DNA of 64,000 bases from Vallitalea guaymasensis (GTDB lineage: Bacteria > Bacillota > Clostridia > Lachnospirales > Vallitaleaceae), in contig NZ_CP058561.1 in assembly GCF_018141425.1 (NCBI RefSeq), positions 558,001 to 622,000 on the forward strand. Direction: 5' to 3'. The translations under genes and the position numbers were made by a program. Shown here piece by piece: positions 53,995 to 62,735 of the stretch. The notes under the pieces are model-generated. The model saw nothing but the letters and a program-made list of their open reading frames with translations, had not been told where the DNA came from and ran no database searches. Each line of letters opens with the position of its first letter. Positions within the stretch are counted from its first letter, which is position 1.

Positions 53995-55475
53995 ATTCTA
54001 TAAAAAAGAAACTCTTCTTTCAAATTGGATCTTTAGCCATTATACTTATTGGATTCATGGTTTTGGCTAATACCTATTTACTACAACCATACTATATAAA
54101 TAAAGAGAAAAAACAGCTATATACGTATTACAAAAAAATAAACAATTTTTCTTCAGCAGATTATACTGATTCTTTATCAGATTTAATCTCTATTGAAGAT
54201 GCCTCCAATATAGATATTTTAATTTATAATTCCAAAGGTGATATTCTATATGCCTCTAAATCATATATGAAAGATAAACATTTACTAGAATTCTTAGGAT
54301 CCTTACCAAATAAAAAAGGACTAAAGCCTCCGGGTCCTCCTGTTAAAATCAATCATGAAGAACCTATTAATGATAAAGTAAGATATATATGGGTAGATGA
54401 TCTCATGTCAGGGGGAAAAAGCCTTGTTCTAACTGGACAATTGGATAATGACTATAACATAGATCTAAGATTACCCCTTATGTCTATCAAAAAAAGCATA
54501 TCATTATCTAACAGATTTTTGCTGTTTACTGGTATACCTTTATTTTTGATAGGTATTATTTCAGCTTACTTTTTATCAAAATCATTTACGAAACCGATTT
54601 TACAGATGAACAAAGCGACCAATAGCATGAAACAACTTGATTTCTCTACTAAATGTACGGTCTTATCCAATGATGAGATAGGGCAATTGGCAAGTAGTAT
54701 CAATGATATGTCCATAGAACTAGAAAAAACAATAAAATCATTGAATACAAGCAACATAAATCTTCAACAAGAAATAGCCGAAAAAACCAAAATTGATGAA
54801 AGAAGAAAACAACTTCTTAACAATGTTTCCCATGAACTCAAAACACCTCTATCTCTAATGCAGGGTTATGCAGAAGGTCTGAAACTTAACGTTGCCCAAA
54901 AACACAATAGAACAGACTTTTATTGTGATGTCATTGTTGACGAAGTCAAGAAAATGAACCAACTGGTACAAAATCTACTGAATATCAATCAAATTGAATT
55001 TGGGGACACTACACCTAACAATACAACTTTTGAAATTGTAGATTTCATAGAATATATACTAAAAAAATATGACCATATATTTAGCGAAAAAAATATTAAT
55101 CTTCAGTTTAACCCTATAGAACCTATCAGCGTTTATGCAGATATATTGAAAGCAGAACAGGTGCTGACTAACTATTTGAATAACGCTATTCAATATGTTG
55201 ATAATCATAAGGATATTAGGGTTACACTATTGACCAAGGATAATCATGTACGTATTGAGATATACAATTCATGCGAAAAAATAGATGCAGATGAGTTAGA
55301 TAAATTATGGTTGAGTTTTTATAAGAGAGATAAAGCAAGAACCAGACAACCTGGAAGTCATGGATTAGGACTATCCATAGTTAAAGCTATCCAGGAAGCC
55401 AGTAATAATGATTATGGTGTTAGAACTACCACTAACGGAATTACATTTTGGTTTGAATTAGACATAAAAGGCTGA
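53991..55475 (+). CDS. sensor histidine kinase
   Basis: 494 aa. Helices about 11-33 and 176-196 flank an extracellular sensor with a Lys/Pro-rich stretch (KKGLKPPGPPVK). HAMP, then coiled segment, HisKA NNVSHELKTPLSLMQGYAEG (His281), HATPase with LTNYLNNAIQYV, WLSFYKRD and GSHGLGLSIVKAI. Partner of the preceding regulator. Ligand unknown. Confidence 0.92.
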   Translation: MNSIKKKLFFQIGSLAIILIGFMVLANTYLLQPYYINKEKKQLYTYYKKINNFSSADYTDSLSDLISIEDASNIDILIYNSKGDILYASKSYMKDKHLLEFLGSLPNKKGLKPPGPPVKINHEEPINDKVRYIWVDDLMSGGKSLVLTGQLDNDYNIDLRLPLMSIKKSISLSNRFLLFTGIPLFLIGIISAYFLSKSFTKPILQMNKATNSMKQLDFSTKCTVLSNDEIGQLASSINDMSIELEKTIKSLNTSNINLQQEIAEKTKIDERRKQLLNNVSHELKTPLSLMQGYAEGLKLNVAQKHNRTDFYCDVIVDEVKKMNQLVQNLLNINQIEFGDTTPNNTTFEIVDFIEYILKKYDHIFSEKNINLQFNPIEPISVYADILKAEQVLTNYLNNAIQYVDNHKDIRVTLLTKDNHVRIEIYNSCEKIDADELDKLWLSFYKRDKARTRQPGSHGLGLSIVKAIQEASNNDYGVRTTTNGITFWFELDIKG

Positions 55476-55490
55476 GAGTAACCATATGCA

Positions 55491-56321
55491 CTAATCAGTG
55501 AATCCTCCACCGAATACCTCAATACTCTCAGTCACATAAACAAAACTATTATCATCCAGTTGAGAAACGTAATTCTTAAGAGTTATCAATTCCTGATTAG
55601 TCACTACTGCCTTAATCATCATTTTCTTTCTAACTTTGTATGTTCCTACGCAAGGTACAAAAGTAACTCCTCTATTGAGTTTTTTATGTATGAATTCTGT
55701 TATTTCAATAAAATTATCTGATATTATGTTTACACAATATTCTCGTCTTGTACCAAGAATAATATAATCAGTAACTTTACCTGCAATATAAATACTTATC
55801 AGTGAATAGATGATACATGTAATATCACCATAAGTAAGTGATGAAGTCAAAATGCAAAAGTTCAGCACAGTAAAGAAAGTTCCTATAGTAATACCTTTTT
55901 TCTCTTTTAGATACATACCCACTATTGCCTCTGGACCATTTGCTGCACCTTCCCTGATTATCATACCTCCAGAAACCCCGAACAGTACTCCAGATACGAT
56001 AGCTGCTACAATAGGGTCTGTGAAAAACTCTGGAACAAAATTTCCAACTATCCCTATAAAGAATGTAAATAATCCAAAACAAAAAGCTGCATAGAATACT
56101 AACTTCCTATTATACTTAAAAAAAGCCCAGATGATAACAGGACAACATAATCCTACTAATATCAATTGCAGATTTACATTTGTCAATTTATTAATTACAG
56201 TGGCTAAACCACCAAATCCTCCACCTATCAAATCATTAGGCAATAATATCTGATGAAAGGCTATAGCCGAAATTAGTTGTCCAATAATAATAATCAAGTA
56301 ATGTTTAATCTTCTTTAGCAT
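55491..56321 (-). CDS. YitT family membrane protein
   Basis: 276 aa: five or so membrane helices (DUF161 part; LPNDLIGGGFGGLATVINKLTN, SGVLFGVSGGMIIREGAANGPEAIVG) and a C-terminal DUF2179 domain (YCVNIISDNFIEITEFIHKKLNRGVTF, in pieces). Role unknown. Convergent with the kinase gene, only 15 bp apart. Confidence 0.9.
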   Translation of the reverse strand: MLKKIKHYLIIIIGQLISAIAFHQILLPNDLIGGGFGGLATVINKLTNVNLQLILVGLCCPVIIWAFFKYNRKLVFYAAFCFGLFTFFIGIVGNFVPEFFTDPIVAAIVSGVLFGVSGGMIIREGAANGPEAIVGMYLKEKKGITIGTFFTVLNFCILTSSLTYGDITCIIYSLISIYIAGKVTDYIILGTRREYCVNIISDNFIEITEFIHKKLNRGVTFVPCVGTYKVRKKMMIKAVVTNQELITLKNYVSQLDDNSFVYVTESIEVFGGGFTD

Positions 56322-56430
56322 TTTTGTGCTCCTTTATCATAGTATGTCATATCCCTTTTCACCCTATAACGCAATGAAAAGCAAATGCTATTATTTATTA
56401 TAATCAACATTTGCCATTAAATAAAGTTAT

Positions 56431-56796
56431 TTATCTATTTATTTTTGCTCCAAATGGAACAAGTGCAAGTTTAGCGAACTTAAAATGCTGTAAACCAAAT
56501 GGAATACCAACAACAGTAATACAAAAAATCAATCCCACAATCAAATGTAGAATACATAATTCCCATCCAAACAACATAATCCATATTATATTACCAGCAA
56601 GACCAAATATACCAAAATTACCTATGTTCACATCTGATCCAAAAGGCCATAATACAAAATTAGAAACCTTGAAGCATTGCCTGCCGAATGGTATAAAAAC
56701 AATGGTAATGCATAATATCAATCCAGCTATAAACCATAAAACAGAACTGATTAATCCGCCAAATACTATCCATATCAAGTTACCAAGAAAGCTCAT
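56431..56796 (-). CDS. YccF domain membrane protein
   Basis: 121 aa from ATG 56796 (GGGGGAGG upstream). Two tandem copies of the YccF repeat: LGNLIWIVFGGLISSVLWFIAGL...IPFGRQCFKVSNFVLWPFG and LAGNIIWIMLFGWELCILHLIVGL...IPFGLQHFKFAKLALVPFG (in pieces). Inner membrane protein of unknown function. Confidence 0.92.
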   Translation of the reverse strand: MSFLGNLIWIVFGGLISSVLWFIAGLILCITIVFIPFGRQCFKVSNFVLWPFGSDVNIGNFGIFGLAGNIIWIMLFGWELCILHLIVGLIFCITVVGIPFGLQHFKFAKLALVPFGAKINR

Positions 56797-56975
56797 CCAA
56801 GTCCTCCCCCTTAACAAATAAACTGTTATATTTCTTTATTAGTATAAAGTATGAATGTTCCTTTGTAAATGTTAAAATAATTAGAATTCAATTAATCTAT
56901 TCCCTTAATGAACTACATACATATTTATATGAATTTATAATATACTTATATAAATAAGGTCTTGGGAGATAGATA

Positions 56976-57917
56976 ATGGTTATAACACCTGATTTGCAGA
57001 ATCTAAGCTACTCTGTAAAGTATGGAGTCAAATGCTTTGAATTAGTAGCAGAACCAGTTAAGCAGGAAATACTTCCCGGTGTTTTCATGAACGCCTGGGG
57101 ATATAATGGTTCTTCACCTGGTCCCACTATAATCGTTTACCCTGGTGACTATGTAAAAATAAGAGTCTATAATAAATTACCCGAACCAACAAGCGTACAC
57201 TGGCACGGACTTAACATACCCAATAATATGGATGGGGTACCCGCTGTAGAACCCTCACCACGAATTGACCCAGGCAGCTTCTTTGACTATGAATTCTTAA
57301 TAACTAATCCTCCTGGAACACATATGTATCATTCCCATTATCATACAGTTAAACAGGATACAATGGGTTTAGTAGGTGCTTTTATCATTGAAAGTGAAAA
57401 AAAGGAAAACATACAGAGTGATTACTTTATTATGTTAGGCGAAAACAAATTAAGAAGCTTACCAAAATTTGTTGTCAGAAGAGGTTTTTTTAATATTAAC
57501 CCTTTTACAATGGATAATAACTTCTTTTTTATGAACGGACGCTGTTTCCCTTATACCTCACCTCTTTTAGTTAAAAAAGGTGACAATTGCCGTATTAGAT
57601 TTGGCAATATCAGTCTTAACAACCACCCTATACATTTTCATGGACACCAATTCTCTGTGACAGCATCCGACGGTAACCCAATTCCTCAAGAAGCTAGGAT
57701 TCTTAAAAATACTTTAACAATAGGTTCAGGAGAAACTTGGGATATTGTTTTCAATTGTAATAACCCTGGATTATGGCCTCTTCATTGTCACTTTGCTCAT
57801 CATGTATCCAATAATCTACAACTTCCTCTAGGAGGTATGACAACATCAGTCAACTATATTGGATTTAAAGGTAAAGCCGCTAATCCTGTCCCTATGACAC
57901 ATTGGCTAAAAAAATAG
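56976..57917 (+). CDS. two-domain multicopper oxidase, no signal peptide
   Basis: 313 aa, two cupredoxin domains. Copper ligands visible: H75-W-H77, H119-x-H121, H217-x2-H220-x-H222, and HCHFAHH giving H270-C271-H272 and H276 (type 1 Cys271). All ten canonical ligands are thus present, so it should be an active laccase-type oxidase. There is no export signal; spore-coat laccases (CotA) also lack one, which is a possible location. Oxygen-using oxidases are unusual in an anaerobe. Confidence 0.9.
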   Translation: MVITPDLQNLSYSVKYGVKCFELVAEPVKQEILPGVFMNAWGYNGSSPGPTIIVYPGDYVKIRVYNKLPEPTSVHWHGLNIPNNMDGVPAVEPSPRIDPGSFFDYEFLITNPPGTHMYHSHYHTVKQDTMGLVGAFIIESEKKENIQSDYFIMLGENKLRSLPKFVVRRGFFNINPFTMDNNFFFMNGRCFPYTSPLLVKKGDNCRIRFGNISLNNHPIHFHGHQFSVTASDGNPIPQEARILKNTLTIGSGETWDIVFNCNNPGLWPLHCHFAHHVSNNLQLPLGGMTTSVNYIGFKGKAANPVPMTHWLKK

Positions 57918-57927
57918 AGCTATATAG

Positions 57928-57975
57928 AATAACTACTCCATTTATAAGTTCTTATATTTGAAGTAGTTATTTTTT
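57928..57975 (+). terminator. terminator of multicopper oxidase gene
   Basis: Stem AATAACTACT (57928-57937) / AGTAGTTATT (57962-57971), long AT loop, T-run 57971-57975; only 5 bp from the convergent stop at 57980. Confidence 0.8.
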
Positions 57976-57979
57976 ATTA

Positions 57980-58267
57980 TTATATTATACCTATTTCCTT
58001 CAACAACCTAATACAATCCCTATAACCTGATATGTACAAATTATCATATAAACATGTTGCTTCACATGATTGTTTATCAATATAATCCCAGATGAATTCT
58101 TTATCATCTTCATCTAGAGAATTTATTATTTCCTTAAACTTTTCCTCACGTTTATTTAAGTAATTTTCTATTTCTTGATACTCTACATTAATTTTCTTAG
58201 AATTCCTATACGCTGATATTTGCATATGTGATACAAAATCACTGAAATGTTCTTCAAATTCTTCCAT
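57980..58267 (-). CDS. small hypothetical protein, 95 aa
   Basis: Not firmly recognised. Acidic and helical with EIENYLNKREEKFKEIINSL and a C-terminal YDNLYISGYRDCIRLLKEIG; the layout loosely recalls DUF6809-type proteins found in clostridia. AGGAGG ribosome site supports expression. Lies downstream of a ribbon-helix-helix gene in the same direction (120-bp gap), so a two-gene unit is possible. Confidence 0.6.
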   Translation of the reverse strand: MEEFEEHFSDFVSHMQISAYRNSKKINVEYQEIENYLNKREEKFKEIINSLDEDDKEFIWDYIDKQSCEATCLYDNLYISGYRDCIRLLKEIGII

Positions 58268-58387
58268 AAAATTATACCTCCTATTATTGAATTACTATCT
58301 TAAACAGGGTATAATAGATTTACCTCTATTCTAGGATAGTGGTTACTAGAAAGTGGTGTTTTGCTTGGTTGGAGCGTCACCACTTTT

Positions 58388-58561
58388 CTATTTTAGTTCA
58401 TCTTTTAACTTCTTAATCCCCCGTCTAGCCGCTTCCATTTGATTAACATTTTCTTGTTCGCAGTATTTATCTAAAATATCCTTACTCTCATCATCTAGCC
58501 TGACAGCTATTCTATGACGTTTTGGATTATCAGTAGGACGACCCATTTTTTTATTAGCCAC
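58388..58561 (-). CDS. ribbon-helix-helix DNA-binding protein
   Basis: 57 aa from GTG 58561 (AGGAGGTGA upstream). KRHRIAVRLDDESKDILDKYC and NVNQMEAARRGIKKL give the beta strand and two helices of Arc/MetJ/CopG repressors; the basic start KKMGRPTDNPK is usual for the RHH_1-like mobile-element group. A 12-bp stem hairpin (58347-58390) overlaps its stop codon. May regulate itself and the downstream 95-aa gene. Confidence 0.75.
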   Translation of the reverse strand: MANKKMGRPTDNPKRHRIAVRLDDESKDILDKYCEQENVNQMEAARRGIKKLKDELK

Positions 58562-58645
58562 TTTTTCACCTCCTATATTTTTGGCTACCATAATATAACC
58601 TTACACTAATGGCTACCAAAAGTCAATCTTAATTTTTTTGTGCAA

Positions 58646-58838
58646 GTAAGTCAGAAAAAATGTTTTGTTACGACGTGTTTTTTGCAAAATAGTATATGTA
58701 TATGTTTCGCCAGCTACTTGCTCGTCCTGAGCAAAAAGCTGGGTTCGGCGTCCTGCCTCACTACTTCACATATACATATACTATTTTGCTAGAAGTATCC
58801 CTTCAATATAATCACAAAACACTTTTTCTTCTAAGTTA
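58646..58838 (-). repeat. family B nested-hairpin element, copy 4 (short form, reversed)
   Basis: Inner perfect 22-bp arms 58684-58705 and 58768-58789; short core without the cassette. In reverse orientation its left end (TTAGAAGAAAAAGTG, GTGATTATATTGA) matches copy 3 closely. Occupies the gap between the divergent ribbon-helix-helix and DUF4282-like genes. Confidence 0.9.
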
Positions 58839-58911
58839 TCATAACTATTGGCTTGCTAAATCCCTTGCTTTTATCCCATCAAAAAGTTACAATTAATAGG
58901 GGTGATAAATA

Positions 58912-59241
58912 ATGAAATATCTACAAGATTTTTTGTCATTGGGGAAAATGACAGTCTCTAATGTAATCCATAAAATTTTTTATATAGGAATGGTAATAGC
59001 TGCCTATAAATCCTATATGTTTGCAAAAGTGATTTATATGACATGTACATATGAAAAAATGGTTCGTCATATTGAAGGCAGGAATATGTATTCATACACT
59101 TCTAGGACTGTGAATAATGCACCGTTAGCGGTACTTGGATTCATAATATACTTTATTGTAATCCTAATCCTTTGGAAATTAATCTGTGAACTACTATTAA
59201 AATTCTTTACATATTTTGAATCACATAGCAAGGATTATTAG
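58912..59241 (+). CDS. DUF4282-like small membrane protein
   Basis: 109 aa with two membrane helices (about 20-38 and 70-92), start FLSLGKMTVSNVIHKIFYIGMV and end LWKLICELLLKFFTYFES resembling the DUF4282 pattern, with an extracytoplasmic polar loop between. Function unknown. Good AGGGGTGA ribosome site. Confidence 0.6.
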   Translation: MKYLQDFLSLGKMTVSNVIHKIFYIGMVIAAYKSYMFAKVIYMTCTYEKMVRHIEGRNMYSYTSRTVNNAPLAVLGFIIYFIVILILWKLICELLLKFFTYFESHSKDY

Positions 59242-59310
59242 AATAAAAAAAGTCCATTTACACATATTAAATAATAATATTGATAATTAATCATACCTAA
59301 GGAAGATTTC

Positions 59311-59817
59311 ATGAAAACAATTATACTTATTATTATTTTACAACTGCTATACGTTCCCCTACTTACTATGAGAACTATTTTTATGGTCAAAAACAATAGT
59401 TTTATAGCCTCAGCCTTTGGTTTCTTTGAAGCCGCTGTATATATCTTTGGTCTATCCCTAGTTATCAGCGGCAATCAAACTTTTTTAACCATGTTCATTT
59501 ATGCCCTTAGTTTTGGCGTTGGAATATTCATCGGTAACCTAATAGAAAAGAAACTGGCAATCGGACATATCACCTACAATATAAGCCTAAAACACGAAAA
59601 CCAACTATTCATTGACAAACTCCGAGAACAAGGATTCAGAGTCACCATCTTTGAAGGTATAGGAAAAGAATGCAAACGCTACAAATTAGAAATCCTCATA
59701 GACAGACATCTAGAAGACGAATTATGGAAATTAGTCAAAACCTATGAACCCGACTCCTTCATAACCTCCTACGAACCCCGAAAATTTAAAAGAAGACACA
59801 ACCAACTCCTAAAATAG
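59311..59817 (+). CDS. UPF0316/DUF5698-DUF2179 membrane protein
   Basis: 168 aa paralogue of 38306-38842: helices, then FGVGIFIGNLIEKKLAIGHITYNI and a DUF2179 tail (FRVTIFEGIGKECKRYKLEILIDRHLEDELWKLV, in pieces). Ends with a basic tail RRHNQLLK. Base composition of the last third is less AT-rich than its neighbours. Function unknown. Confidence 0.85.
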   Translation: MKTIILIIILQLLYVPLLTMRTIFMVKNNSFIASAFGFFEAAVYIFGLSLVISGNQTFLTMFIYALSFGVGIFIGNLIEKKLAIGHITYNISLKHENQLFIDKLREQGFRVTIFEGIGKECKRYKLEILIDRHLEDELWKLVKTYEPDSFITSYEPRKFKRRHNQLLK

Positions 59818-59870
59818 TGAATCACCATCTATTATCTCACCCACAATAACGCGGCACAAAAATAAAAAAA

Positions 59871-59938
59871 GTGTTATATGGTTCGTTTTACGCAGACCGT
59901 TCCTTGGAGTAAGGCAAGTAAAACGAACCATATAACAC
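59871..59938. repeat. family A palindromic element, copy 2
   Basis: Perfect 21-bp arms (59871-59891, 59918-59938) around a 26-nt core that is the reverse complement of copy 1's core. Relative to copy 1 the fourth arm base is changed on both sides (GTGG/CCAC to GTGT/ACAC), keeping the pair. Lies between convergent stops at 59817 and 60009. Confidence 0.85.
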
Positions 59939-60008
59939 TACACTAACTTACGTTGTCCACAATCTATCTCTCTAAATAACTACCTCTAATTAATCCTATC
60001 AATTACAT

Positions 60009-60761
60009 TCAAAACCACTTACCAACATCCTTCAATATATTAAAATTAGTCAAATCATAATGCAAAGGCGTAACAGTCACATAGCCATTATCCACATAAT
60101 ATGAATCCGTCTCCTCCACATGATTTACTACTCTCTCTCCCTCTAATTTATAAACCAGATTTTCTTGTTCTTTTCCAGTTTCCTTATAATAATGATGAAA
60201 CTGCAACTTACCTATCTTACAAACCTTTATCCCTTTTATATCTTCATCTTTAATCGGCGGTACATTAACATTCAAAACTATATCCTCATGTAATTTATTA
60301 CTTACTGCAACCTCTATCACTTTTTTAATATACTTAGCCGCATTTTCATACACATAATCTTCTGCACTAGACTCCGTTGAAACCGCTATAGCCGGTACAC
60401 TACACAGCGTAGCTTCAACAGCAGCTGATACCGTCCCTGAATACAATATATCAGTTCCCAAGTTATATCCTATATTTATACCCGAAACAACCATATCAAC
60501 TTTATCTTTAATAATCTGGTCTGTAGCAACACGAACACAATCCGCAGGTGTACCACTAACAGAATATGCTTTCGATTTTATATCAGGCAGTTCTACTTCT
60601 TTAACAATCAACGGTTTTGCTATTGTTATAGAATGGCTTGTAGCACTTCTCTGATCATCAGGTGCCACAATAATAATATCATGATATTTTTCCAATTCTT
60701 TGCACAGTGCATGAATCCCTTTTGCGTGAACTCCATCGTCATTAGTAATTAATAATCTCAT
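60009..60761 (-). CDS. surE: 5'/3'-nucleotidase SurE
   Basis: 250 aa. LITNDDGVHAKGIHAL (metal-binding Asp pair), VVAPDDQRSATSHSIT, VSGTPADCVRVA, VSGINIGYNLGTDILYSGTVSAAVEA are the SurE signature blocks. Dephosphorylates nucleoside monophosphates in the cytosol. AAGGAGG ribosome site. Confidence 0.96.
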   Translation of the reverse strand: MRLLITNDDGVHAKGIHALCKELEKYHDIIIVAPDDQRSATSHSITIAKPLIVKEVELPDIKSKAYSVSGTPADCVRVATDQIIKDKVDMVVSGINIGYNLGTDILYSGTVSAAVEATLCSVPAIAVSTESSAEDYVYENAAKYIKKVIEVAVSNKLHEDIVLNVNVPPIKDEDIKGIKVCKIGKLQFHHYYKETGKEQENLVYKLEGERVVNHVEETDSYYVDNGYVTVTPLHYDLTNFNILKDVGKWF

Positions 60762-60814
60762 ATATTTCCTCCTTCTAACTTTGTTTATTACCTGTAATTA
60801 TATTAAAATTTTAG

Positions 60815-60844
60815 CTAGTCCTAATTATATTATTAGGACTAGCC
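60815..60844 (-). terminator. terminator after pepF
   Basis: Perfect 12-bp stem GCTAGTCCTAAT / ATTAGGACTAGC with 6-nt loop, 8 bp after the pepF stop; leftward T-richness is moderate. Confidence 0.75.
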
Positions 60845-60851
60845 ATATTAT

Positions 60852-62639
60852 CTAATCATTTCTATCAATTAAATCTATCAACATATCAATATCCTCTTCA
60901 ATCATTCTCAGACCGCCTCTAAAGAACTGAACATCAGTCAAGTCAATTCCAACACTCTGACCTATACCATAGATTGAATTTTTACCTGTTTCTCTAAGCA
61001 ATGTATCATATTTTGACAAGAAACTGTCTCCTTCATTTTCATACATAGCATATAGCCCTTTTGCCAATAATAGTCCAAATGCATAAGGGAAGTTATAGTA
61101 GTTCCTGCTTGCATAATAATAATGAATTTTATTTACCCACATATAAGGATGATTAAACCTACTGTCCAAAGCATCACCATATGCTTTTTCCTGAGCATCA
61201 GCCATAAGGTCACATATTTGTTCAACTGATAATGTAGTATTATCACGTTTTTCAAATAACGCTTTTTCAAATATGAATCTGCTATAGATATCCATAATGA
61301 TACCGACATATCTTATAACCTGATCATTAAGTATTTCAAATCGCTTCTTGTCATCCCAATTAGCTAAGGCAGATTTTATGATGATTGTTTCACAGAAAGT
61401 TGATGCTGTTTCAGCTATTGGCATAGTATAACTTCTATTCAATAACTCTTCGTCTTTCAAACAATGTCCATGATAACCATGTCCAAGTTCATGAGCAAGA
61501 GTAATAACATTAGTAAGAACACCATTGAAGTTTAGCAATACTCTACTCTCACCTATTGGAAGATTAGAACAGAATGCTCCCCCTCTTTTACCAGCTCTAG
61601 GCTCTACATCAATCCAGTTCTTATCAAATGCCATTTGTGCAAAATCAGCAAGATTAGGATTAAAGGATTTAAAATTGTCATATACAATATGTTTAGCTTC
61701 CTCATATGCAACCTTGGAAATCTCATCTCCTAATGGTGCAAATAATTCATACCATGGAAGTCCGTTATCATATCCTAGAACCTCAGCTTTTTTCTTAAGA
61801 TATTTACGGACTAGAGGTAATCCTTCTTCTATAGCTTTTAATAAAGCATCCAATATTTTACTATCCATCCTAGAATAAAAGAGTGTCATATCTAGTGGTG
61901 ATGAAAAACCTCTAAGCTCTGTTTGTGTAATAGCCTCACCTTTGATACCATTTAGACACGCTGACATAGGAAGTGTAATCTTCTTGTATGCTTCCAACTC
62001 ACTTTCATAAGCACGTTTACGTACATTTTTATCTTGTGAATAAGCCATATTCCTTACAGTACTGATAGGTTTTATTTCTTCCTCCAGACCATATTTAGCT
62101 GGGAGTTTAACTTGTAGCGTAGATAGTAACTGTTGATGCAGCTTAGTCCAAGACGTGGAACCTGTATTCTTCATTTTTGCTATAATGCTCTCTGTATCAC
62201 TATCCAAGCTATGTTTATTTATTTCTACCATTTCTTGCAATATGTATCCATGTTCTTGTAGATATGGTGATGAAGATATCACCTTATCAAATTCATCAAT
62301 TTCACTTATATAATCACCAAACATAACTTCTAATTGTGTATAATCAGGATATAATGCTTCTATTATATTAAGTTTCTCCAATGCTATCTGGTTAGTTGTA
62401 TCTGTAGCAGATTGCAAACGTGCATATGCAGCATATCTATCCATCTTATAATCTATTGATGTCATTTGTTTAAGTATATATGTTATTTTATCAGTATCAT
62501 TCAGTTTATTGTCAGTTAATTCTTCATTAAACCATTTTTTTAATGATTGTATCTCATTTCTTACATCTTGTAGATCCTTATCCATCTTAGGATCATCAAA
62601 AGATGCATATAGAGATGTCAAATCCCAATGTGTACTCAT
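60852..62639 (-). CDS. pepF: oligoendopeptidase F
   Basis: 595 aa, usual length for M3 family PepF. Zinc site LAHELGHGYHGH (HExxH) with the third ligand in MPIAETASTFCETI. Also DVEPRAGKRGGAFCSN and FPYAFGLLLAKGLY. Cytosolic metallopeptidase hydrolysing short peptides. GGAG ribosome site; monocistronic. Confidence 0.96.
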   Translation of the reverse strand: MSTHWDLTSLYASFDDPKMDKDLQDVRNEIQSLKKWFNEELTDNKLNDTDKITYILKQMTSIDYKMDRYAAYARLQSATDTTNQIALEKLNIIEALYPDYTQLEVMFGDYISEIDEFDKVISSSPYLQEHGYILQEMVEINKHSLDSDTESIIAKMKNTGSTSWTKLHQQLLSTLQVKLPAKYGLEEEIKPISTVRNMAYSQDKNVRKRAYESELEAYKKITLPMSACLNGIKGEAITQTELRGFSSPLDMTLFYSRMDSKILDALLKAIEEGLPLVRKYLKKKAEVLGYDNGLPWYELFAPLGDEISKVAYEEAKHIVYDNFKSFNPNLADFAQMAFDKNWIDVEPRAGKRGGAFCSNLPIGESRVLLNFNGVLTNVITLAHELGHGYHGHCLKDEELLNRSYTMPIAETASTFCETIIIKSALANWDDKKRFEILNDQVIRYVGIIMDIYSRFIFEKALFEKRDNTTLSVEQICDLMADAQEKAYGDALDSRFNHPYMWVNKIHYYYASRNYYNFPYAFGLLLAKGLYAMYENEGDSFLSKYDTLLRETGKNSIYGIGQSVGIDLTDVQFFRGGLRMIEEDIDMLIDLIDRND

Positions 62640-62735
62640 TATTTGACTCCTTTCACCTTATATTATCTTTTATATCTTCATTATAGATTAAATAAAACAA
62701 TTTATCTATAGATAATTGTTATTATTAATATATAT

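Noticed and set aside
56411-56821. 136-codon + strand frame over the YccF gene
   Set aside because: The opposite strand encodes a textbook YccF protein with a ribosome site; the + frame has no family features.
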